A stretch of DNA of 30,872 bases from a virus. Under the pieces are notes generated by a model that saw only the letters and a program-made list of their open reading frames with translations, made no database searches and was not told the DNA's origin. Below are positions 24,708-30,872 of the stretch, in pieces (the stretch's first letter is position 1; the number at the start of each line of letters is the position of its first letter). The position numbers were made by a program, and so were the translations under genes. The stretch lies in IMG/VR virus record IMGVR_UViG_3300027754_000311, positions 1 to 30,872 of that record. The stretch is one strand, 5' to 3'.

Positions 24708-25121
24708 TTAATTTGCTGGAATCCAGCAAAACTCAAATAAAGAAGAAATCTCATAGTAACCCTCTGGATTTACAGGCCGCCTATCGGCAGACCTGTATAG
24801 GTTCATATATAATAGTCTACCATACGTATCCGCAATTAGCTTGCTTTGTATGTTATCTCCATGATTCAATAAAGAAATTATTCTATTTCGAATAGCAAAG
24901 CCACGGGCAATGTCGGTATCTAATATGGTAAACCATACACTGTCATGATTCATATAATACATATCTTCACTTTTAATATCGGGAGAATACTGATATATGA
25001 TTATTGGAGCAGGATCTTCATCATAACCAATCATAGGGCTGATGGCTATAGAAGCTTTACCGGCTAAGGCCAGCAAGGTTGCATCGCTTTGAAGATATTG
25101 ATTAATGCTATATATCATCAT
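24708..25121 (-). CDS. Tail terminator-like protein
   Basis: This 137-residue protein is predicted to cap the tail tube at the head-proximal end. The N-terminal helix (INQYLQSDATLLALAG), following beta strands (APIIIYQYSPD and VWFTILDTD) and the helix IARGFAIRNRIISLLN are the alternating alpha/beta pattern of tail terminators and completion proteins, and the length is typical. The order (gp10-like neck protein, then terminator, then tube) is the standard one. ATG 25121 overlaps the upstream stop (TAATG), and a second ATG follows immediately. Confidence rests on order and fold pattern, not on a specific motif. Confidence 0.65.
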   Translation of the reverse strand: MMIYSINQYLQSDATLLALAGKASIAISPMIGYDEDPAPIIIYQYSPDIKSEDMYYMNHDSVWFTILDTDIARGFAIRNRIISLLNHGDNIQSKLIADTYGRLLYMNLYRSADRRPVNPEGYYEISSLFEFCWIPAN

Positions 25122-25804
25122 TATATATATTCACCCTTCACTTCAAGGCCAGTGTTGCGATGATCTTCACTGTCTGTAAGCGTGTCACTACCAGAAAACT
25201 CAGCGTTATTCTTTTTATATCTAGATAGAAATAGCCCTGCAATAGCGCCGTCCACAAATAGCGCATCTCCAAGAGCACCAAGCTCTGCCTCAGTACTTAT
25301 AACGGCGTTGTAAAATATCGCCTCCATGTTTTGAGATATCCAACTACCATATGAAGGAGTTCCCGGATGAACTACGGATGAGTATACACCCTCATACCTT
25401 GGAAAAACAAGAGCCGAACCCTCAATGTTCCCGGAGAGAATATGATGAGGTGCGCTGCCCGAAAGCAAGACTTCCCCGACAGGCTGAGGATCTTCAGGAT
25501 TGGCATATAATTGCAGACCAAAAATAGGAGATGACCCCAAAACCTGAGTTGGCTTAAAAAACTTGAAGTGACCAGACCCTCTAATGTCACTTACTTGAGA
25601 GCCGCGTTCTCTTCCCGTCTTACCAGCCATATGCTCTCCTGGATAACTCCAAGTGCTTTCACTATCTAAAAACTCTGTAATGTCTTGCACAGCTTTGTTG
25701 CGCGCTGCTATCATAGCTGCTCTAATATTCTTGTCAGCCATGTTTACTTGACGCGCCATATTTTTAATCTCAGCTCTATACTCAAAATTGATTGTCATTA
25801 CCAT
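25121..25804 (-). CDS. HK97 gp10-like head-tail connection protein
   Basis: This 227-residue protein is probably a neck component in the head-tail joining complex. It begins with basic helices (NMADKNIRAAMIAARNKAVQ) and has a conserved-looking core PHHILSGNIEGSALVFPRYE followed by SSVVHPGTPSYGS. The PH-(I/Y)-I ... L-x-F ... V-x-HPG pattern is typical of HK97 gp10-like proteins. It is longer than the usual ~130-150 residues, with an extra 50-60 residues at the C-terminus and an inserted region before the core. The ATG at 25804 has no clear ribosome binding site (another ATG is at 25798); it is 1 base after the stop of the upstream gene and so is probably translationally coupled. Confidence 0.72.
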   Translation of the reverse strand: MVMTINFEYRAEIKNMARQVNMADKNIRAAMIAARNKAVQDITEFLDSESTWSYPGEHMAGKTGRERGSQVSDIRGSGHFKFFKPTQVLGSSPIFGLQLYANPEDPQPVGEVLLSGSAPHHILSGNIEGSALVFPRYEGVYSSVVHPGTPSYGSWISQNMEAIFYNAVISTEAELGALGDALFVDGAIAGLFLSRYKKNNAEFSGSDTLTDSEDHRNTGLEVKGEYI

Positions 25805-25805
25805 A

Positions 25806-26180
25806 TTATTGATCCATCACTTTATATCCCGAAACTTCATAGTGATGAAGTTTTCCGCTATATCCGGGAATAGACAATACTGCTGTGATTTCTACAGGAC
25901 CCGCCTCAATAACTTGGCCAGTAGCGTCTGTTACATTGTATATTCTTTTAGTAAAATCTATGGCTGCGTCTGGTCCAAAAAAGAAATGAATGACTTGATC
26001 ATATGCATAATTTGCATTAATTGCAATATTAACTTGTTTGCTAAATTTGGGAATATACGCACAAGAAACTGCTGAAGAAGAAATAGCCCAAGTTGCTACC
26101 TTCTGACCAGCAGCAGATACTGCGGTTGCTTTGCTGTAAATGTCTGCACGATTAATTAATCGCAGATATGGATTACTCAT
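25806..26180 (-). CDS. Head-tail stopper-like protein
   Basis: This 124-residue protein follows the head-tail adaptor and precedes the gp10-like gene, as stoppers that close the portal channel do. It opens with a short helix/strand (YLRLINRADIYSKAT) and has a mainly beta core (KQVNIAINANYAYDQVIHFFF, YNVTDATGQVIEAGPVEITA) and a final HHYEVSGYKVMDQ strand. The pattern of an initial D-I-Y strand and a terminal H-x-E-V strand is like small beta-barrel stoppers. It overlaps the adaptor gene by 4 bases (ATGA). The assignment is based on size, fold pattern and order. Confidence 0.65.
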   Translation of the reverse strand: MSNPYLRLINRADIYSKATAVSAAGQKVATWAISSSAVSCAYIPKFSKQVNIAINANYAYDQVIHFFFGPDAAIDFTKRIYNVTDATGQVIEAGPVEITAVLSIPGYSGKLHHYEVSGYKVMDQ

Positions 26181-27064
26181 ATCATACCCATTGTATAGAG
26201 GGTATAATCCATCAACAATACATCTACCTCAATATTTCCCGTTCCAGCCATAGCAGATGCTCCAAATGTTAAAGAATATTGGTCCATCTTCATTTGAGAA
26301 ATACCATGCTTAGCATAGGCATTATCGTCATTTAGATAATCATAAATAAGAAGAGTCGCAGCATCAGTTATGTTTGTAGGCACATAATCCCAGCCCCAAT
26401 TACCTCGAAATAAATAAAATTCATTTTCGCTAAAACGAGGCTGTAGATACATCTTTTCAGATGTAGCAATAGGAATTAACTGCTCTATCCTGCGCACATA
26501 GGCTTTAGACTCCACCGTAATTTCACAGTCGCCAGTAATATCAACGTCTGGCTTTTGAGTTGCTTCTATGAGCGATGTGCATCTAATCCCAAAATATATT
26601 GTTTCTCGATCTTCACCCTCAAAAGATAAAGTTTTATTCTTTATAGATTGAAAGTTTTGACCACAGACAGTATCTATTACAGAACGCACTCTACGCTCTG
26701 TACTGTCAAACTTATCGCCAGCGGCAGCCTCAAGCTCTGGATAGATATCAAAGAACTCTCCACTGCTCACATACTGCGCATATACATTAATGTATGAAGT
26801 AGAAGTATATGTTACAGATGTTTTAATATACCTCCAAACAATTTTGTGGTTGCCAAAGCTGGCCATATTGTCTGCTGAAAACTGATAGACATATTCTCCA
26901 GCTGACGACCTCGTAGCAACGACGTTATTTACTACAACGTCAGTCCAGTCATGAACTAGTGATACAAAAACTTGATAAACCCCTGAAACTATGTCGGCAT
27001 CAGATGCCAGACTAAGGCTAGCGACATATGATAGGCCCTGCTTAGTATAGGACTGAACTGCCAT
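26177..27064 (-). CDS. Head-tail adaptor with N-terminal Ig-like domain
   Basis: This 295-residue protein has two parts. Residues 1 to about 95 form an Ig-like strand-rich domain resembling the separate protein encoded just upstream (ATRSSAGEYVYQFSA here, ATRQSAGVYYYDYTV there). Residues from about 100 onward look like a connector adaptor: FFDIYPELEAAAGDKFDSTERRVRSVIDTVCG starts with an acidic helix, and the later strands and helix end with a short LLMDY tail. Adaptors dock on the portal ring. They normally lack such a front domain, so this appears to be a fusion. The ATG at 27064 lies 1 base after the preceding stop; no strong ribosome binding site is visible. Confidence 0.7.
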   Translation of the reverse strand: MAVQSYTKQGLSYVASLSLASDADIVSGVYQVFVSLVHDWTDVVVNNVVATRSSAGEYVYQFSADNMASFGNHKIVWRYIKTSVTYTSTSYINVYAQYVSSGEFFDIYPELEAAAGDKFDSTERRVRSVIDTVCGQNFQSIKNKTLSFEGEDRETIYFGIRCTSLIEATQKPDVDITGDCEITVESKAYVRRIEQLIPIATSEKMYLQPRFSENEFYLFRGNWGWDYVPTNITDAATLLIYDYLNDDNAYAKHGISQMKMDQYSLTFGASAMAGTGNIEVDVLLMDYTLYTMGMI

Positions 27065-27065
27065 T

Positions 27066-27362
27066 TTAGACCCTGAACTTCGCTTTAAGCGTTGCGCGTG
27101 ATAGTTGCGGCAATGCGCTGAAGTTTCCTTTCAGTTCTACAATATATTTCATCTCCGAAACTGGGACAGTATAGTCATAATAATATACGCCAGCAGATTG
27201 TCGGGTTGCAGCCCCCGTACTCACAAGCCTTAAAGAGTCAGCATTGTAGATGGTAAATGTTACAGCATTAGAGTCTGCGTCAATCAAGGTATTAGCTTGA
27301 TTTCTAAATGTCCCTTTTACTCTAATTGTATCTCCGGTATAAACTGTTGTTGTTGTTGTCAT
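27066..27362 (-). CDS. Small Ig-like virion protein
   Basis: This is a 98-residue beta-sandwich candidate that starts with a run of Thr and has strands IRVKGTFRNQ, AVTFTIYNAD, GVYYYDYTVP and YIVELKGNF, arranged like a single immunoglobulin-like domain. It resembles the N-terminal domain of the next gene. It has no catalytic residues. Ig-like modules are frequent on phage capsids and tails as weak adhesins, and a decoration or connection role is plausible. It lacks a good ribosome binding site (AAGGG is 13 bases away), but TATAAT lies exactly 6 bases before its ATG, which may mark a leaderless transcript. Confidence 0.7.
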   Translation of the reverse strand: MTTTTTVYTGDTIRVKGTFRNQANTLIDADSNAVTFTIYNADSLRLVSTGAATRQSAGVYYYDYTVPVSEMKYIVELKGNFSALPQLSRATLKAKFRV

Positions 27363-27368
27363 ATATGT

Positions 27369-27374
27369 ATTATA
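27369..27374 (-). promoter_or_regulatory. Possible -10 element for leaderless transcript
   Basis: TATAAT (minus strand, 27374-27369) is followed by 6 bases and then the ATG of the Ig-like gene, which would put the transcription start at or next to the start codon. Leaderless messages of this form are common in Actinobacteria. There is no recognisable -35 element, and chance occurrence in AT-rich DNA is easy. Confidence 0.25.
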
Positions 27375-27387
27375 CCCTTCATAACCT

Positions 27388-28581
27388 TTAAAGGCCAGAA
27401 AAAATTATATCTCCTGTCACTAAGGCATTAATCTCAATAGTAATATTGTAATCGTCTAACTGCGTTATTTCAGGGCTGGTAATAGACTTAATTTCCATAG
27501 TTATATTAATATCATCAATAGTATCTATGTCAACTGTGTCTGAGTCCTCAATGCTCATTGTAACCGGCACTCTGCTTAATATTTCTATAATACCCTGTAC
27601 CGGTTCCGGTTGACTATAAAAGAGCTTAATAAGGGCACCCAGGGCCGTTACAGCGCCTTGTAGGCGCTTAGTCGATGCCTTGCGAATAGCCCCATTTAGA
27701 GACTCAATACCCGCCAAACGAGCAGAGGCTTTTTTGCGAATCAAGCCAGATGAAGATACTGACGCTATGAAGTTTCGAACTATTGATTTTCTTGCAACCA
27801 CAGAACCGCCCGATGTGAGGAAAGCAATAAATCTTCTCCTCGGAGTCTTGCGAAGAAGCGCCGAGGAAGATATTACGCCAGCAACGCTTCTTCCAAATCG
27901 CTTGAATGTCGTACCAGATGAATTAACGGTTCCAGCAATTAACCTATGCGCAGTAACCCGGGAGGAAACCAATCCACTAGAAGATATATGAGATATGAAC
28001 ACGGCGACAAATCTACTAAGTAAGTGAAGACTAGATCCTGGGGATATGCTCCCAGCAAAAACCCTACGAGGGGCTTTCTTAAGAGCAGCAGATGACGTAA
28101 TAGAGGCAGCGATATTTTTAGATGACTTTTTGCGAATTGCCGCTGAAGGGGATATGGAAGATATGAGCCTGCGGGACATTCTTGCAATTTCGCTCCCCGA
28201 AGAAGATACGGCAGATTGAAATTGTTTTGAAATTTTTCTAACCAGATTAGACGATGAAGAAATAGCGCCTAATATGTTTTTCTTTATATATTTACGAACA
28301 ATCCCAGACGCAGATATGCTACCAGCAAGATTACGCCTAAACGATATTTTTTTATTTAATATAGCACTTGAAGTTATATATGCATATATTTTTGTACGCA
28401 TATATTTATTAACAACTGCATTAGATGTTATATATGCTGCAATTATTTTTTTAATAGTTTTAACATTAATATAAGATCCTGCAGAGGATATAGACCCAGA
28501 TAGTGAAACTGTAATTATAGAAACATGCGGATTAGAGTTTAATCTAAATACAGTTTTTGTGCTTCTACGTGACCTAGCCAT
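27388..28581 (-). CDS. Basic repeat protein with acidic C-terminal domain
   Basis: This 397-residue protein has an unusual build. Residues 26-321 consist of about 16 imperfect repeats of 17-22 residues with the consensus hydrophobic-x-(A/G)-x-(I/V)-(S/T)-S-S-(G/A)-x-(L/I)-x-(R/K)-K-x-x-(R/K). Residues 328-397 form a separate acidic, strand-rich end that itself contains two similar units, DDINITMEI and DDYNITIEI. The repeats carry a heavy positive charge and small side chains, and the pattern suggests repeated turns of a solenoid or fibre, perhaps on the virion surface or binding nucleic acid. The position among head/virion genes supports a structural role. The ATG overlaps the preceding stop (TAATG). 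I know of similar short repeats in other phage proteins but not of a function. Confidence 0.8.
   Translation of the reverse strand: MARSRRSTKTVFRLNSNPHVSIITVSLSGSISSAGSYINVKTIKKIIAAYITSNAVVNKYMRTKIYAYITSSAILNKKISFRRNLAGSISASGIVRKYIKKNILGAISSSSNLVRKISKQFQSAVSSSGSEIARMSRRLISSISPSAAIRKKSSKNIAASITSSAALKKAPRRVFAGSISPGSSLHLLSRFVAVFISHISSSGLVSSRVTAHRLIAGTVNSSGTTFKRFGRSVAGVISSSALLRKTPRRRFIAFLTSGGSVVARKSIVRNFIASVSSSGLIRKKASARLAGIESLNGAIRKASTKRLQGAVTALGALIKLFYSQPEPVQGIIEILSRVPVTMSIEDSDTVDIDTIDDINITMEIKSITSPEITQLDDYNITIEINALVTGDIIFSGL
27619..28506 (-). repeat. About 16 tandem short protein repeats (coding)
   Basis: The repeat units of the 397-residue protein lie here, each about 51-66 bases. They are similar at protein level (for example NLAGSISASGIVRKYIKK, NFIASVSSSGLIRKKASA and SVAGVISSSALLRKTPRR) but have diverged at DNA level, so the array is probably old, not a product of recent slippage. 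Confidence 0.75.
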
Positions 28582-30065
28582 TACCAGTTAGCCGATCTGC
28601 TAATTCCCTGCATTGCTGGTTTTAAATTAGAAACAGATATATCATTTATTGACATACCTTTTATATCATTAAATGCAATAGGGATAGAGGTAGGATAGTT
28701 ACGCAAAGAGTCCATTATAAAACCGCTAGAGTCACCATATTTAGTCAATGGAGTTGAAGTATATGAAAACTGGTCAGCTGGAGCTCCAGTATTAGATGCA
28801 GGAATATCAACTATAAACTTGACAGTAAATAGACCACTATCTGCTGGAGAGGTTATAACTTTAGCGTTCCAAAAATCTTCGTAGTTTCTATCCAACTGAG
28901 AGGTAGCACCAACAGTAGCAATAGTGGTAGACACGCCAGCCTCAACTTTGACAAGAGAGCCTCCAGGAGTAGAAACATTCGGGGTACCACTGGTCTTGCC
29001 ATTGTAGTGAGAACCAAAAACCAGATAATAATAATTTAATAACTTACCGTTTCCGTCTTTGGAGCCAAAAAAATAAAAATATGTTGAGCCAGATGTATCT
29101 GTAGTCGTAGTAGCTTTGTATGGAGGAACAAGTAGATATTGAGAAGTTCCAATCGGAGATACATCAACTCCATTAGACTGTATAGGAATATTGACTTTCT
29201 GAGTTGCTACTGATTCTAGATGACATACGGCATACAAACCACCAGAAGCATTACCTGCTGTTACAGTAAATCCAACACTGCTGGCTCCCGAGGTAGCGTC
29301 CCCAACAGCAAACCCCGGAGTTGTAGAGTTATACCAATGAGATGTAACTGCGTTTGTAATAGTAGGTGATGCAAACGCAGAAAATCTATACAAAAAACCA
29401 ATATTGATGCCACCAATAGATGAGTCTACAGCAGCGCTAAAGGGTAAGGTATAAGCCAACACAGAACCTGTACTGGCAGCAGCCGCTCCGCTTGTGGTGG
29501 CAGAGATAGACGTAAAATTAGTTCCATCTATGGAATAACATAAAGCAGATATTACGGTTTGGCTAGCGGCAGTAGTTATTACAATACTTGCAGTACTTGG
29601 AGAGCTAGATACTGCAGCATATAAAGAAACCCTACGAGTTCCTACAATTGCAGTAGTAACATTTGACCAAGTCATTCCAGCCCCAGTTACGCTAGTAGGT
29701 AAAGCAGCATTGCCTGCGCTTGAAGCTAGTTGCGTAATAAATAAAAGAGTTGTTCTATATGCTGTAGGCGCAACTGACACTGGCACAGTAAACGTAGAGA
29801 CGTTTTGAGCAATAGTTGGCATAGTAGTTAAAACATTTGTAGCCCTATATGCCGGTGTTGATTGTTTTAGATAAACAAGACCTGCCATAGAAGATTTAAC
29901 TATATCTGTATCAACAACTAGAGGTGAAGCAGTCTCAGTTAATTTATTTATAGACCCAAAAGTATAGACAGATGCAGCAGGAACTCCAGTAGCACTTGGC
30001 CATGAGTCAGCAGTAGCGGCAGTAGCAATATTAAAGTCTTTATCTAGAGAAGTTTTATTGGACAA
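28581..30065 (-). CDS. Ser/Thr/Ala-rich beta-sandwich virion protein
   Basis: This 494-residue protein is very rich in Ser, Thr, Ala and Val, with strand-turn alternation throughout, typical of phage fibres or capsid appendages. Residues of about 90-290 resemble a domain seen in actinophage surface proteins: RRVSLYAAVSSSPSTASIVI, then ISALCYSIDGTNFTSISATT, then a glycine/serine loop and GINIGFLYRFS. Further on are YFYFFGSKDGNGKLLNYYYL and a final acidic/hydrophobic domain. No enzyme motif was seen. The start is TTG at 30065 with GGAT 7 bases upstream, overlapping the upstream gene by 11 bases; no ATG occurs before residue 60. It could be a head fibre or a minor tail protein displaced from the tail module. 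Confidence 0.62.
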   Translation of the reverse strand: MSNKTSLDKDFNIATAATADSWPSATGVPAASVYTFGSINKLTETASPLVVDTDIVKSSMAGLVYLKQSTPAYRATNVLTTMPTIAQNVSTFTVPVSVAPTAYRTTLLFITQLASSAGNAALPTSVTGAGMTWSNVTTAIVGTRRVSLYAAVSSSPSTASIVITTAASQTVISALCYSIDGTNFTSISATTSGAAAASTGSVLAYTLPFSAAVDSSIGGINIGFLYRFSAFASPTITNAVTSHWYNSTTPGFAVGDATSGASSVGFTVTAGNASGGLYAVCHLESVATQKVNIPIQSNGVDVSPIGTSQYLLVPPYKATTTTDTSGSTYFYFFGSKDGNGKLLNYYYLVFGSHYNGKTSGTPNVSTPGGSLVKVEAGVSTTIATVGATSQLDRNYEDFWNAKVITSPADSGLFTVKFIVDIPASNTGAPADQFSYTSTPLTKYGDSSGFIMDSLRNYPTSIPIAFNDIKGMSINDISVSNLKPAMQGISRSANW

Positions 30066-30717
30066 GGGTGCAATCCAATGCTGTATTTATATTAAATACT
30101 TCAAAAGCTTTTAATGCTTTGATTAAATCTGACTCGTGACTAGCCAGCTCTAGTTGATGAAAGAAAGTCTCAAAGTTGCTCATATTAAAGAATTTTCCAT
30201 CAATCAACATATCTGGGAGTTCAGCGTTACCTCCATTCATAATATCGTTCATCCATGAAATAATAGATAGATGAATAGTATCAACAAAATATAAAGAATT
30301 AATATAATCTTGAATATTATTTTCATCAAAAGTATCATCAACGCCATGAAGAAAATCTATATAGAATGTTTTAGTTTGAGCAAGATGTTCTAATAACGCA
30401 TTGTAACTACGTTCCCATGAAAGATTTATAAAAGGCCAGTTATTGTACGATAACAATATGGTATAAGCATATATGTCATTCATTTCAAAACTGCAAATTG
30501 CAACATGTTTATTGTAACTAACAAGAGTAAATTGCTTAAATTGATTTAAATCAATAGGAGAATAATTAGGCGCACCTGCAAAATTATTGCAAGCAAAATT
30601 ACTTGCAAGATACAACGCCATTGCATCCAGATTCTGATTATAGAGCATATCTGCTCTAAATGGGTCTTCAGTAGTACCTGAGCCTAAATATCTTACACAA
30701 AAATAGTATAAAGACAT
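30055..30717 (-). CDS. Hypothetical 220-residue protein of the head module
   Basis: I do not recognise this protein as a whole. The N-terminus (LYYFCVRYLGSGTTEDPFRA) is similar in style to short beta proteins with YLGxGTxxDPFR found in other phage structural genes, in my recollection. The rest is rich in Asn, Phe, Tyr, Leu and Asp and looks mainly helical (FYIDFLHGVDDTFDEN, ESDLIKALKAFEVF). It has no cysteine cluster and no membrane segment. ATG 30717 has an AGGAG 6 bases upstream and lies 2 bases after the preceding stop. Composition is more AT-rich than that of its neighbours. Confidence 0.65.
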   Translation of the reverse strand: MSLYYFCVRYLGSGTTEDPFRADMLYNQNLDAMALYLASNFACNNFAGAPNYSPIDLNQFKQFTLVSYNKHVAICSFEMNDIYAYTILLSYNNWPFINLSWERSYNALLEHLAQTKTFYIDFLHGVDDTFDENNIQDYINSLYFVDTIHLSIISWMNDIMNGGNAELPDMLIDGKFFNMSNFETFFHQLELASHESDLIKALKAFEVFNINTALDCTLVQ

Positions 30718-30719
30718 GA

Positions 30720-30872
30720 CTACTCCTGCCAGACAATACCAACAGAAGCATTGACCGAAGCTGCAGCGGTTACACGCAAGCGCAAGAAAGCACTCACAGG
30801 AATTTGAATTTCACGATCAAGTGGATACTGAACTAAGATGCCAGACTGAGGGTGAACATAGTGAGACTCTAG
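30720..30872 (-). CDS. C-terminal end of a beta-rich structural protein (partial)
   Basis: Only the last 50 residues are in the window, ending in a TAG at 30722-30720. The sequence (ESHYVHPQSGILVQYPLDRE, then a strand AFLRLRVTAA, then SVGIVWQE) is hydrophobic-polar alternating, as in a beta-barrel or trimeric fibre tip. Its position before virion genes suggests a capsid-decoration or fibre protein. The rest lies beyond 30872, so the identity is open. Confidence 0.5.
   Translation of the reverse strand, partial: LESHYVHPQSGILVQYPLDREIQIPVSAFLRLRVTAAASVNASVGIVWQE

Noticed and set aside
27387-27396. Perfect palindrome CCTTTAAAGG at the end of the repeat-protein gene.
   Set aside because: It is ten bases, contains part of the stop region, and in AT-rich DNA is easily found by chance; there is no second copy or promoter link.
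1-30872. tRNA genes, CRISPR arrays, insertion sequences or retron/diversity-generating elements.
   Set aside because: No cloverleaf-like gene, spaced direct repeats, transposase or reverse transcriptase was seen, and coding density leaves no room for hidden RNA genes except in gaps under about 100 bases.

Overview
This window looks like about 31 kb from the genome of a long-tailed (siphovirus-type) phage of an Actinobacterium. Every gene I can support is on the minus strand, and the genes are packed end to end with start/stop overlaps of 1 to 80 bases. The host call rests on a phage-encoded WhiB-like iron-sulfur protein (positions 2513-2824), a family restricted to Actinobacteria and their phages, and on minor tail proteins of a style familiar from actinophages. 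The DNA is fairly AT-rich for an actinophage, so a low-GC host such as a freshwater actinobacterium is possible; that is inference only. Terminase, portal, major capsid, endolysin and integrase genes are not present, so this is part of a genome, cut inside a gene at both ends.

In transcription order (high to low coordinates) the window opens with virion surface and head genes: the tail end of a beta-rich structural protein (30720-30872), a 220-residue unknown, a Ser/Thr/Ala-rich beta-sandwich protein (28581-30065), a basic protein with about 16 short repeats and an acidic tail (27388-28581), and a small Ig-like protein (27066-27362). The head-to-tail connection follows: adaptor, stopper, gp10-like neck protein and tail terminator (24708-27064), and then a 65-residue unknown.

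The tail module comprises the major tail tube protein, a pair of tail assembly chaperones joined by a programmed -1 ribosomal frameshift (23220-23845), a 2557-residue tape measure, a distal-tail-like protein, a 2145-residue hub protein carrying five LamG-like lectin folds, and three related minor tail proteins (5811-8714). An HNH endonuclease and a DNA-processing-type metallophosphoesterase follow.

A short intergenic region with a promoter-like sequence and a perfect 8-bp inverted repeat (4088-4108) introduces a holin-like gene, a zinc-ribbon protein and a MerR-type regulator. A second, better promoter candidate (3063-3091) introduces the regulatory and replication block: a 70-residue unknown, WhiB-like protein, a 109-residue unknown, DnaB-type helicase, a 64-residue unknown and a DnaG-type primase that runs off the window.

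The most striking observations are: the complete frameshift apparatus (heptamer CCCAAAC, 7-base spacer, long GC-rich hairpin capped by GGAA); LamG-like modules inserted at two points within a hub protein; the repeat protein; and an Ig-like domain occurring both alone and fused to the head-tail adaptor. I found no tRNA, CRISPR array, insertion sequence or convincing terminator. No gap between genes exceeds about 100 bases.
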